This document shows positions 1 to 6,874 of a stretch of DNA of 7,153 bases, in pieces (positions within the stretch are counted from its first letter, which is position 1; each line of letters opens with the position of its first letter). The notes beneath the pieces were generated by a model. That model was not told the origin of the DNA. It was given only the letters and a program-made list of their open reading frames with translations, and did no database searches. Position numbers and translations under genes: made by a program. Source of the stretch: an uncultured Xanthobacteraceae bacterium (GTDB lineage: Bacteria > Pseudomonadota > Alphaproteobacteria > Rhizobiales > Xanthobacteraceae); assembly GCA_955652195.1 (NCBI GenBank), contig CATPBC010000344.1, positions 1 through 7,153 of the forward strand, in the 5' to 3' direction.

Positions 1-1616
1 CGGACAAGTCCGGGGCTATGGACATCGACGGGCATCGCGACACGTTGCGCCATCGTGCGCTTGCCGCGATCAAGGCGACCCGCTGGGTGCCAACGCAAGG
101 CGAGAACCGCATCACCGGAATGATCGAGAGTCGCCCCGATTGCGTGAACTCGCGCCAGCGAGCCTGGGGTGTGCCGATCACGCTCTTCATCAAGGAAAAG
201 CCTGACGGTTCGGTCGAGATTCTCAACGATGCCGACGTGAATGTCCGCGTCATCGAGGCCTTCGAGCAAGAAGGCGCCGACGCCTGGTACAAACCCGGGG
301 CGCGCGAGCGTTTCCTCGGCAAGCGCGCAAACGATGGCTGGCAGAAAGTTGATGACATCCTCGACGTCTGGTTCGATTCCGGATCGACCCACGCATTTGT
401 GCTTGAGGACCCGCAGCATTTTTCAGCGCTCGCCAACATCAAGCGCAAGGCGGATGGCGGCGCTGAGGCGATCATGTATCTGGAAGGCTCCGATCAGCAT
501 CGCGGCTGGTTTCAGTCTTCGCTGCTGGAAAGCTGCGGCACGCGCGGGCGTGCGCCGTTCGACGTCGTGCTGACCCACGGTTTCGTGCTCGACGAGGACG
601 GCCGCAAAATGTCGAAGTCGCTCGGTAATGTCACGGCGCCGCAGGATGTGATGCGCAATGCCGGCGCCGACATTCTGCGCATGTGGGTCTGCGCCGCCGA
701 TTATGAGGATGACCTTCGTATCGGTGCTGAGATCCTGAAAACGACCGTCGATACCTATCGCAAGCTGCGCAACACGCTGCGTTGGATGCTCGGCAATCTG
801 GCGCATTTTCATCCCGCCGATCGCATCGCGCCGGAAGCCATACCGGAAGCTTTGCCGGAACTCGAACGGCTGATGCTGCATCGGCTCGCCGAACTGGATC
901 GGCTCGTCCGTCAGGCCTACGCGGATTTCGATTACAAACGCATCTTTGCCGCGCTCAATGCGTTCATGACGGTCGATCTCTCGGCGTTCTATTTCGATAT
1001 CCGCAAGGACGCACTTTATTGCGATCCCTATTCGTCGGCGAAGCGCAAATCGTGTCTCACGGTGCTGGACCATTTGTTGCGCGCCACTGTTTGCTGGCTC
1101 GCGCCGATGCTCTGCTTCACGGCGGAAGAGGCGTGGCTGGCACGCGATCCGGCGGCACAATCGGTGCACCTTGAGCCTTTTCCATCCGTGCCGGCCGGCT
1201 GGCGCAACGACGTGCTCGCTGAGAAGTGGCGTAAGCTGCGCATCATTCGTCGCGTCGTTACCGGCGCGCTGGAAATCGAGCGCGCAAACAAGCGGATCGG
1301 TTCCGCGCTCGAGGCGCATCCGATTATCCATGTCGCCGATCCAGACCTGTTCGCCGCGGCCGTGGACGTCGATCTCGCCGAACTTTGCATCACCTCGGGC
1401 GCGGTTCTGGTCGAAGGCGAGGGTCCGCCGGACGCGTTCCGGCTGCCGGACGTGCCCGGTGTCGCGGTGATTCCGCGGCTTGCCGAAGGACGCAAATGCG
1501 CGCGCTCCTGGAAAATTTCTCCTGCGGTCGGGCTCGATCCACAATTTCCGGATGTCACGCCGCGTGACGCGCAGGCGCTGCGTGAATGGGAAGCCATGCG
1601 CAAGGCGGCCGAGTAG
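1..1616 (+). CDS. ileS: Isoleucine--tRNA ligase, C-terminal part (5' end outside window)
   Basis: Class I aminoacyl-tRNA synthetase that charges tRNA-Ile in the cytoplasm. The reading frame is open from base 3, and 537 codons are visible before TAG at 1614-1616, a little over half of a usual 900-1000 residue IleS; the HIGH motif and most of the editing domain lie upstream. Visible landmarks in order: [10 protein letters not shown] after the editing domain, [27 protein letters not shown], and the catalytic loop [11 protein letters not shown] (KMSKS at 606-620). The helical anticodon-binding domain follows ([15 protein letters not shown] onward). The C-terminal zinc-binding knuckle is degenerate: KCARSWK at 1494-1514 keeps one Cys, and the second Cys pair is replaced by PDVTPRD. 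I recall similar zinc-less tails in Bradyrhizobium relatives, so this is probably lineage-typical. It is followed 20 bp later by lspA, an ileS-lspA order common in bacteria. Confidence 0.97.
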   Translation, partial: DKSGAMDIDGHRDTLRHRALAAIKATRWVPTQGENRITGMIESRPDCVNSRQRAWGVPITLFIKEKPDGSVEILNDADVNVRVIEAFEQEGADAWYKPGARERFLGKRANDGWQKVDDILDVWFDSGSTHAFVLEDPQHFSALANIKRKADGGAEAIMYLEGSDQHRGWFQSSLLESCGTRGRAPFDVVLTHGFVLDEDGRKMSKSLGNVTAPQDVMRNAGADILRMWVCAADYEDDLRIGAEILKTTVDTYRKLRNTLRWMLGNLAHFHPADRIAPEAIPEALPELERLMLHRLAELDRLVRQAYADFDYKRIFAALNAFMTVDLSAFYFDIRKDALYCDPYSSAKRKSCLTVLDHLLRATVCWLAPMLCFTAEEAWLARDPAAQSVHLEPFPSVPAGWRNDVLAEKWRKLRIIRRVVTGALEIERANKRIGSALEAHPIIHVADPDLFAAAVDVDLAELCITSGAVLVEGEGPPDAFRLPDVPGVAVIPRLAEGRKCARSWKISPAVGLDPQFPDVTPRDAQALREWEAMRKAAE

Positions 1617-1627
1617 CGGCCGAGTAG
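1606..1627. repeat. Perfect 11-bp tandem duplication across the ileS stop codon
   Basis: The unit CGGCCGAGTAG occurs at 1606-1616 and again, directly abutting, at 1617-1627. The first copy supplies the last codons and the TAG stop of ileS. The second copy is noncoding, and its end contributes the first bases of the G-rich ribosome binding site of lspA. It looks like a replication-slippage duplication with no effect on the IleS protein. Confidence 0.9.
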
Positions 1628-1631
1628 GGGG
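1625..1631 (+). promoter_or_regulatory. Ribosome binding site selecting the TTG start of lspA
   Basis: TAGGGGG lies 5 nt before the TTG at 1637. The next in-frame start, GTG at 1649, would sit 17 nt away, so this purine run favours TTG. Confidence 0.6.
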
Positions 1632-1636
1632 CTACA

Positions 1637-2173
1637 TTGACCGCTGCGGTGCCTCATCGCCCAACCGCTTCCTACCTGTGGGGACGGTTGACTGCGTTTG
1701 GCTTGACAGTCGCGGCGCTGACTTGCCTTGCCGATCAGGCATCGAAGTTCTGGCTGCTGTTCGACTTCGATCTCGGCGGCCGCGGCCATTTTCCGATCAC
1801 GCGCTTTATCGATCTGGTTCTGACCTGGAATACCGGGATCAGCTACGGCCTGTTTCCGCAGCAAGGGCCGATCGGCGAATGGGCTTTGTTTGCTTTCAAA
1901 GTTGCTGCGGTCGGTTTCCTGTGGGGCTGGCTGGCGCGGGCAACATCACGGCTGACCGCGGGATCGCTTGGGTTGATCATCGGCGGCGCCGTCGGCAATG
2001 CCATCGACCGGCTGCACTGGCCGGGGGTGATGGATTTCGTACTTTTCCACATCGAAACATCAAGCTTCGAATTTCGCTGGTATGTGTTCAACCTCGCTGA
2101 TGTCGCGATTGTTGCGGGTGTGGTGGTGCTGCTGTATGAATCGCTATTGGGCGGTGCCGCAAAAGCGCCCTGA
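1637..2173 (+). CDS. lspA: Lipoprotein signal peptidase (signal peptidase II)
   Basis: Inner-membrane aspartyl protease (family A8) that removes the signal peptide from prolipoproteins after Lgt has lipidated the lipobox cysteine. The 178 residues match the usual 160-180. Family signatures appear in order: ADQASKFW (D33), NTGISYGL (N65), the GGAVGNAIDRL block (N121, D124) and FNLADVAI (D155). D124 and D155 are the expected catalytic aspartates and both are present. Four hydrophobic segments fit the family topology: about residues 16-34, 82-100, 108-122 and 150-168. The TTG start at 1637 is chosen because of the purine run just upstream; GTG at 1649 is the alternative. The gene begins 20 bp after ileS, so it is probably cotranscribed with it. 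The next gene is separated by about 120 bp. Confidence 0.97.
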   Translation: MTAAVPHRPTASYLWGRLTAFGLTVAALTCLADQASKFWLLFDFDLGGRGHFPITRFIDLVLTWNTGISYGLFPQQGPIGEWALFAFKVAAVGFLWGWLARATSRLTAGSLGLIIGGAVGNAIDRLHWPGVMDFVLFHIETSSFEFRWYVFNLADVAIVAGVVVLLYESLLGGAAKAP

Positions 2174-2178
2174 TCGCG

Positions 2179-2184
2179 TATAAT
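2179..2184 (+). promoter_or_regulatory. Possible -10 element (TATAAT) downstream of lspA
   Basis: A perfect TATAAT lies 6 nt after the lspA stop in otherwise GC-rich sequence, in the 122-bp spacer 2174-2295 before the BamF-like gene. No convincing -35 hexamer stands 16-18 bp upstream; the nearest TTG-type hexamer, TTGGGC at 2147-2152, is 26 bp away. If it is active, the next gene would have a leader of about 105 nt. Confidence 0.25.
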
Positions 2185-2283
2185 AAATGCTTGGAGGGCT
2201 TTAATTATTCCGATTTTCTAGGCCGCATGCCGGCCGGGGGCGTGCAAAGGGGTTCAGTGCAAAGAGTTCTCTTGGGGCGAACT

Positions 2284-2293
2284 AGGGGTGAGG
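2284..2293 (+). promoter_or_regulatory. Ribosome binding site selecting ATG 2296 of the BamF-like gene
   Basis: AGGGGTGAGG precedes ATG 2296, with its AGGGG core 7 nt upstream. Upstream in-frame starts (TTG 2191, ATG 2227) lack a comparable site, and using them would bury the signal peptide behind an unrelated extension. Confidence 0.6.
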
Positions 2294-2295
2294 GT

Positions 2296-2982
2296 ATGTC
2301 GCTGTATCGGGCCGTAGGCCGTGCCTGGACCGGCCGCCACACCGGCAATGGCGGCCGCAGGTCAGCCATTCACGTCGCCTTGGGCGCTGTGCTTGCTGCT
2401 GCAACAGTCTGCACGTGCGGGTCCGTTGTGCGCGCCGGCGACTATGACGATCCCTCAGGCCAGTCGTTTGGTACAAGAGTTCTCCACGCGATCGGCCTGC
2501 CCGATCCCGACCATCCGGAATATGAAATCAATTACAGCGAGCGTTCGCCGCTGGTCGTGCCGCCAAACCGTAGTCTGCCCGCGCCAATTGCGACCGAGCG
2601 CCCGCCTGCGCCCAACTGGCCGCAGGATCCGGACGTCAAGAAGCGGCAAGCAGCCAAAGACGAGAAGGTCGTGCCTCACGGCGACCGCGTCATTGAAGAG
2701 GGCCGACCGTTGCGGCCGGACGAATTGATTCCGAAGGGAAGTCGTGCCAGCGCGACTTCGAACTCTGGCGCGATCGAGCCGAAAAAGAGTGGCTTGCTCA
2801 ATTTCGATTGGTTCAAAAAAGAAGAATATGGCACGTTCACCGGCGAGCCGCCGCGGGCCAACCTGACCGATCCGCCGCCCGGCTACCAAACGCCTTCGCC
2901 GGATCAGCCGTACGGAATTCCGCCCGAGCGCAAGGCCTACAAACCAAAGACGCTCGGCGAGCGCATGGAGCCGGTGCGATAA
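2296..2982 (+). CDS. Exported Pro-rich protein, BamF-like (DUF3035-like) candidate
   Basis: Predicted exported protein of 228 residues. The N-terminus has basic residues to about 22, a hydrophobic stretch (AIHVALGAVLAAATV, 24-38), then a likely signal peptidase I site VRA|GD (47/48). Two cysteines, C39 and C41, sit at the end of the hydrophobic stretch, but ATV-C and VCT-C do not fit a normal lipobox. The mature part is hydrophilic and Pro-rich. Its best landmark is GLPDPDHPEYEI followed by RSPLVVPP (83-90), which resembles the 'RAPLVVPP' signature I associate with DUF3035/BamF, an alphaproteobacterial lipoprotein subunit of the outer-membrane BAM complex. A second ordered block near the C-terminus reads FTGEPPRANL-DPPPGYQTPSPDQPYG (181-207). 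Its position between lspA and an M16 pair matches the context I recall for DUF3035 genes. Being a real gene is near certain; the BamF link is inference from a short motif and context, and the protein could simply be an uncharacterised Hyphomicrobiales family. Confidence 0.8.
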   Translation: MSLYRAVGRAWTGRHTGNGGRRSAIHVALGAVLAAATVCTCGSVVRAGDYDDPSGQSFGTRVLHAIGLPDPDHPEYEINYSERSPLVVPPNRSLPAPIATERPPAPNWPQDPDVKKRQAAKDEKVVPHGDRVIEEGRPLRPDELIPKGSRASATSNSGAIEPKKSGLLNFDWFKKEEYGTFTGEPPRANLTDPPPGYQTPSPDQPYGIPPERKAYKPKTLGERMEPVR

Positions 2983-2996
2983 GAGACGGACCGTTG

Positions 2997-3025
2997 CTTC
3001 CGCTCACAGAAACAATAGGCGGAAG
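2997..3025. repeat. 7-bp inverted repeat between the BamF-like gene and the M16 gene
   Basis: CTTCCGC (2997-3003) pairs perfectly with GCGGAAG (3019-3025) around a 15-nt loop, within the 68-bp spacer. There is no T run after it, so it is not a standard intrinsic terminator. It could be an attenuating or mRNA-processing hairpin ahead of the protease pair, or chance. Confidence 0.35.
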
Positions 3026-3050
3026 GCAGCACGCGGCACGCCAGGCGGAG

Positions 3051-4403
3051 ATGAGGGTGGCTAAATTTCTGTTGCTTCTTGTCGCGCTTGGCAGCGCGAC
3101 CGCAAGCGCTGCCTATGGCAGCGCCGAGGTCAGCCATTTCACCTTGGCCAACGGCCTGGAAGTTGTCGTGGTGCCCGATCATCGCGCGCCGGTTGTCACG
3201 CATATGATCTGGTACAAAGTCGGCGCAGCCGACGAAATGCCTGGCAAATCCGGTCTGGCGCATTTCCTCGAACATCTGATGTTCAAGGGCACAGAGAAAA
3301 ATCCCGGCGACGCTTTCTCGCGGCAGGTCGCGGAGATCGGCGGCCAGGAAAACGCGTTCACGGCGAGCGATTACACCGGATTCTTTCAACGCGTCCCGCG
3401 CAACAACCTCAAGGAAGTGATGGCTCTGGAGGCTGACCGCATTACCGGCTTGGTGCTCACCGATGACGTGGTGCGGCCCGAACTCAATGTTGTGCTCGAA
3501 GAACAAAATATGCGGGTCGCAAACAATCCGGCCGCGCGGCTGTCGCAGCAGATGGATGCCGCGCTCTACCTCAATCATCCCTATGGCCGCCCGGTTATTG
3601 GCTGGCGGCAGGAAATCGAGCGGCTCGATCGCGACGATGCGCTGGCCTTTTATCGCCGCTTCTATAGCCCGAACAACGCCATCGTGGTCGTTGCCGGCGA
3701 CGTCACTGTGGACGAGGTTAGAGCCGATGCCGAGGCGACCTACGGCAAGGTTGCCGATCGCATCGAAAGCAAGCCGCGCCGCCGGCCCCTGGAGCCTGCG
3801 CAGGAGGCGGCGCGCACGGTGACACTCGCGGATTTCCGTGTCGAGCAGCCGAGCGTCAACCGCGATTATCTCGTGCCCTCGGAAACCTCAGCGCAAACCG
3901 GTGAGAGCGAAGCGCTTGAAGTGCTTGCCCATGTACTGGGCAGTGGCGAAAACTGCCGGCTTTACCGCAAGCTCGTCGTCGACCAAGGGATTGCGCTGAA
4001 TGCCGGCGCTTTCTATGCGGGCACCGCTCTCGATTACGCAAAATTTGCCGTCTTCGGGGCGCCCAAGCCGGGCACCTCGCTGCATCAGCTTGAAGCGGCA
4101 ATCGACGACATTCTCGCCGAGGTCATTGCGCGGGGCATCACCGCCGATGAGCTCGAACGCGCCAAGACCCGTCTGATCGCCGACGCTGTTTATGCCGAGG
4201 ATAACCAGGCGAGTTTAGCCCGCTGGTATGGTTCGGCGCTGGCGACCGGGCAGACAGTCGAAGCTGTGCGCCGCTGGCCCGACCGCATTCGTGCCGTTAC
4301 CACGGACGCTGTGCAGAAGGCCGCCCGCACTTGGCTCGATAGCCGCCGTTCCGTTACCGGCTATCTCGTCAAAAGCCTCCAATCCGAGGAGAAGCGATCG
4401 TGA
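3051..4403 (+). CDS. M16 family zinc metallopeptidase, catalytic-type subunit
   Basis: Insulinase/pitrilysin-family (M16B-like) zinc endopeptidase, predicted periplasmic. The 450 residues equal a normal two-domain M16B subunit. A signal peptide is visible (MRVAKFLLLLVALGSATASA, 1-20). The inverted zinc motif is HFLEH (H71, E74, H75; bases 3261-3275), with the third ligand Glu in VVLEEQ (E150/E151), the expected distance of about 76 residues after the second His. HPYGRPV (176-182) ends the first domain helix bundle. In the second domain the segment RLYRKLVVDQGIAL (303-316) has Val and Leu where active M16 partners carry the Arg/Tyr pair. GGCGGAG at 3044-3050 abuts ATG 3051 but stands 6 nt before the in-frame GTG 3057, so either start is possible and the protein differs by two residues. 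Its stop overlaps the next gene by 4 bp. The substrate is not deducible; cleavage of misfolded or signal-derived peptides is inference. Confidence 0.95.
   Translation: MRVAKFLLLLVALGSATASAAYGSAEVSHFTLANGLEVVVVPDHRAPVVTHMIWYKVGAADEMPGKSGLAHFLEHLMFKGTEKNPGDAFSRQVAEIGGQENAFTASDYTGFFQRVPRNNLKEVMALEADRITGLVLTDDVVRPELNVVLEEQNMRVANNPAARLSQQMDAALYLNHPYGRPVIGWRQEIERLDRDDALAFYRRFYSPNNAIVVVAGDVTVDEVRADAEATYGKVADRIESKPRRRPLEPAQEAARTVTLADFRVEQPSVNRDYLVPSETSAQTGESEALEVLAHVLGSGENCRLYRKLVVDQGIALNAGAFYAGTALDYAKFAVFGAPKPGTSLHQLEAAIDDILAEVIARGITADELERAKTRLIADAVYAEDNQASLARWYGSALATGQTVEAVRRWPDRIRAVTTDAVQKAARTWLDSRRSVTGYLVKSLQSEEKRS
4386..4394 (+). promoter_or_regulatory. Ribosome binding site for the second M16 gene
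   Basis: GAGGAGAAG lies inside the end of the first M16 gene; its AGGAG core is 8 nt before GTG 4400. It supports the GTGA start/stop overlap at 4400-4403, and therefore translational coupling, over the later in-frame GTG 4454, which has no good site. Confidence 0.65.
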
Positions 4404-5791
4404 ACTCGGTCTCACCCGCTCGGCGCTGTTGCCGCTTTTCTACCAAGCGTAGGGTGGCGACGCCGTTGCGCCTAGCCCGTGTTGCGGCAGCGATCGCGGC
4501 AGCAGGCATTCTTTTCATGGCTTCCGCCCGGGCGACCACGATCGAGCGTGTGATAAGCCCCGGCGGGATCGAAGCATGGCTTGTGCACGAGCCGGCGGTT
4601 CCTTTGATTGCGGTGGATTTCGCTTTCGCGGGCGGCGCTGTGCAGGATGCGCCCGGCAAATCAGGTACCGCGACATTGGCGGTTTCGCTCCTCGATGCCG
4701 GCGCGGGGGATCTCGATTCAAAAGCGTTTTCGGATCGGCTCGAACGCAAAGCGATCCAAATGGGCTTTTCGGCCCAGCGTGACACGATCCGCGGCACGAT
4801 GCGTACCCTGGTCGAAAATCGCGACGCCGCTTTCGATCTTTTGCGGCTCGCCGTTACGGCGCCGCGTTTCGACGCCAAGGACGTCGAGATCAGCCGCGCG
4901 CAAGTGCTTTCACTGTTACGTCGCGAGACGACGAGCCCGGCCGATATCGCTAACCGCCGCTGGTGGGAAACCGCTTTCGAAGGCCATCCTTACGGCCGGC
5001 CGGTGAGTGGCACGCCGGACACGGTATCGAGCATTTCCATTGCCGACCTTAAATCCTACGTGCACCGCGTTCTCACGCGGGGCAATCTTACGATCGCCGT
5101 CGTCGGCGACATCGATGCGGAGACGTTGAAGCCCCTGCTTGACCGGACATTCGGCGCGCTGCCGGAGAAGCCTGAACTCGTTCCGATTGCCAATGTCGCA
5201 CCGCAAGGGCTCGGGCGGCGCATCGAGGTCAGCCTCGACGTGCCGCAGACCGTCGTCGATTTCGGCGGGCCGGGAATCTTACGCCAGGATCCGGACTTCA
5301 TGGCCGCTTATCTGGTCAATCACATTCTCGGCGGCGGATCATCGGCCTCGCGGCTTTATCAAGAGGTGCGCGAGAAACGCGGCCTCGCCTATACGGTTTC
5401 CGATGGCCTTGTCTGGCTCGACCACACCGCGGTGTTGCTCGGCGGTACCGCGACGCGGGCCGACCGGGCCGGCGAGACGATCGATCTCATCCAAAGCGAA
5501 ATCCAACGTTTTGCCGAGGCCGGGCCGACCTTCGAGGAGCTGATGGAGGCGAAGAAATATCTCAACAGCGCCTTTGTCCTTAATCTCGACAGCTCGACCA
5601 AAATTGCTGCCTTGCTGGTGCAGTTGCAGCTCGACCGACTCGGCCCCGACTATATCTCGCGGCGCGCTGCCATGATCGATGGCGTGACGCTTGAAGATGC
5701 GCGTCGTGTGGCCAAGCGGTTGCTCGACAAGGGCCTCCTGGTCACAGTTGTCGGCAAGCCACAGGGCTTCGTCTCGACCAAGGCGAATTAG
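4400..5791 (+). CDS. M16 family peptidase-like protein, zinc site lost (partner subunit)
   Basis: Non-catalytic-type M16 subunit of 463 residues, predicted to pair with the preceding protease in the periplasm. A basic N-terminus and hydrophobic stretch (VAAAIAAAGILFMASARA, 28-45) form a long signal peptide. The fold markers GKSG (86-89), HPYGRPV (196-202) and a Gly-rich GGGSSASRLY (311-320) are kept. The zinc motif is gone: where the partner has LAHFLEH, this protein has TATLAVS (90-96), so both His and the Glu are replaced, and no Glu stands at the third ligand position. By contrast REKRGLAY (R324, Y331) retains the Arg/Tyr pair missing from its partner. Such active/inactive M16 pairs are known, for example mitochondrial processing peptidase and the Sphingomonas Sph2681/Sph2682 heterodimer. 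The GTG start at 4400 overlaps the upstream TGA, a sign of coupled translation and matched stoichiometry. GTG 4454 would give a shorter signal peptide and cannot be excluded. Confidence 0.93.
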   Translation: MNSVSPARRCCRFSTKRRVATPLRLARVAAAIAAAGILFMASARATTIERVISPGGIEAWLVHEPAVPLIAVDFAFAGGAVQDAPGKSGTATLAVSLLDAGAGDLDSKAFSDRLERKAIQMGFSAQRDTIRGTMRTLVENRDAAFDLLRLAVTAPRFDAKDVEISRAQVLSLLRRETTSPADIANRRWWETAFEGHPYGRPVSGTPDTVSSISIADLKSYVHRVLTRGNLTIAVVGDIDAETLKPLLDRTFGALPEKPELVPIANVAPQGLGRRIEVSLDVPQTVVDFGGPGILRQDPDFMAAYLVNHILGGGSSASRLYQEVREKRGLAYTVSDGLVWLDHTAVLLGGTATRADRAGETIDLIQSEIQRFAEAGPTFEELMEAKKYLNSAFVLNLDSSTKIAALLVQLQLDRLGPDYISRRAAMIDGVTLEDARRVAKRLLDKGLLVTVVGKPQGFVSTKAN

Positions 5792-5801
5792 CCCTCTCCA
5801 T

Positions 5802-5843
5802 CAATCGGGACCGCCGATTGCGATCGAATTCGGCTCGCAATCG
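5802..5843. terminator. Overlapping inverted repeats in the convergent spacer, possible bidirectional terminator
   Basis: The 52-bp spacer between the convergent M16 and solute-binding genes holds two stems that share bases. CAATCGG (5802-5808) pairs with CCGATTG (5814-5820) around a 5-nt loop. CGATTGCGA (5815-5823) pairs with TCGCAATCG (5835-5843) around an 11-nt loop. They cannot form together. No T tract follows on either strand, so a Rho-independent role is uncertain, but position and symmetry suit termination for both genes. Confidence 0.45.
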
Positions 5844-6830
5844 CTATTGCGGCGTGATCCCGGCAAGCTTGGCGGCTTCGCGCATATTTTCGTAATCGGC
5901 GCGAATGAATTCGGCGAATCCCTTCGGGGTCATCTGCTCGGCTGAAGCGACTTCCGAACCGAGGCCGCTCAGTCGCTCGGCGGCTGGACTGCCAGGGCTC
6001 AAGCCTTGTGCGATTGCCGTCTGCAGCTTGTCCACGATCTCCGCCGGCGTTTTCGCTGGAGCGACAACCCCGATATAGCTTTGCGCGGTGAAACCTTTCA
6101 CGCCGCTTTCGTCGAACGTCGGTATATCCGGCGCAAGCTTGGAACGATGGGCCGCGGCTATGGCGACGATGTGAGCTTGCTGGGCCTGATGGAGCGGCAA
6201 TGCGGTAGAAAATTCCGTCATCGCCCCATCCACTGTGCCGCTCATCAGATCGGGCATCAGCGCACCGCCGCCACGATAGGGGACGTGAGTGATGTTGGCG
6301 CCGGTAGCGGCCTTGAGCCGCTCTAGCGTCATGTGGGTGGCGCTGCCAATGCCACTGGTCGCGACCGTCAGCGGCGTGGTCTTGGATTGGGCGATGAGTT
6401 CGGTCATGTTTTTTGCTTGGACCTTGCTGCTCATGATGAGGGCGTGCGGCACGTAGCTCGTTAGCGAAACGGCGACAAAATCCTTCAGCGGATCGTAGCC
6501 AAGATCGGCATGCACAAATGGGTTAACCGTCAGCGGCCCATTGGACCCGACCAAGAGCGTGTAACCGTCGGGCGTAGCATGGGCGACGAATTCGGCGCCG
6601 ACTCCGCCGCCGGCGCCGCCCCGGTTCTCGACCACCACCGGCTGGTTGAGCGTCTTGCTGATCAGATCGCCCGTTATGCGCCCGACAATGTCGGCATTAC
6701 CGCCGGCGGCGAACGGCACGATCAGATGTATCGGCCTTTCAGGATAGGCGGCCAAAGTCCTCCGCACCAACAACGGGAGAACGGGTGCCGCTCCGAGCGC
6801 GGCGAGGAATATGCGGCGTGGAATGGTCAT
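5844..6830 (-). CDS. Tripartite tricarboxylate transporter-type substrate-binding protein (Bug family)
   Basis: Periplasmic binding protein of the Bug/TctC family, which captures small, usually carboxylate-bearing ligands for TctAB-type transporters or sensing. The 328 residues match the family's usual 320-330. The N-terminus MTIPRRIFLAALGAAPVLPL has an RRxFL Tat-like motif (5-9), a hydrophobic core, and a likely cut after LAA (about residue 28). Family motifs follow: YPERPIHLIVPFAAGGNADI (29-48) with the ligand-loop Asp D47, VVENRGGAGGGVGA (66-79), ATPDGYTLLVG (85-95) and HVPYRGGG (182-189). ATG 6830 is preferred because AGGGAG (plus-strand 6838-6843) lies 7 nt upstream; the adjacent in-frame GTG at 6833 would be only 4 nt away. 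No tctA or tctB is in the window, so it is an orphan here, as is common for this expanded family. The ligand cannot be told from sequence. Confidence 0.95.
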   Translation of the reverse strand: MTIPRRIFLAALGAAPVLPLLVRRTLAAYPERPIHLIVPFAAGGNADIVGRITGDLISKTLNQPVVVENRGGAGGGVGAEFVAHATPDGYTLLVGSNGPLTVNPFVHADLGYDPLKDFVAVSLTSYVPHALIMSSKVQAKNMTELIAQSKTTPLTVATSGIGSATHMTLERLKAATGANITHVPYRGGGALMPDLMSGTVDGAMTEFSTALPLHQAQQAHIVAIAAAHRSKLAPDIPTFDESGVKGFTAQSYIGVVAPAKTPAEIVDKLQTAIAQGLSPGSPAAERLSGLGSEVASAEQMTPKGFAEFIRADYENMREAAKLAGITPQ

Positions 6831-6843
6831 CACGGTTCTCCCT

Positions 6844-6861
6844 GTTATTGCTCGTTATTGC
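6844..6861. repeat. Direct repeat GTTATTGC x2 upstream of the solute-binding gene
   Basis: GTTATTGC occurs at 6844-6851 and 6854-6861, separated by 2 bp, immediately upstream of the minus-strand ribosome binding site. The 10-bp period equals about one helical turn, so it could be a regulator site in the 5' leader of the solute-binding gene; chance is possible. Confidence 0.35.
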
Positions 6862-6874
6862 TTGCTTCATCTCT

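Noticed and set aside
423..1544. Long open frame on the minus strand opposite ileS
   Set aside because: It is a GC-rich antisense shadow: Arg/His-rich composition, no recognisable motif, and it lies wholly within the well-supported ileS frame.
1028..1864. Second minus-strand frame across the ileS end and lspA start
   Set aside because: It overlaps two solid genes and is Ser/Arg/Ala-rich low-information sequence, typical of out-of-frame GC-rich DNA.
2257..2275. AAGAG-TT-CTCTT palindrome in the leader of the BamF-like gene
   Set aside because: A 2-nt loop is too tight for an RNA hairpin and a 5-bp arm is expected by chance.
2191..2295. Upstream TTG or ATG starts for the BamF-like gene
   Set aside because: They add 23-35 residues before a normal signal peptide and lack the strong ribosome binding site seen before 2296.
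2808..3050. Possible 81-codon N-terminal extension of the first M16 protein
   Set aside because: It would overlap the BamF-like gene by 175 bp and bury a clear signal peptide beginning at 3051 or 3057.
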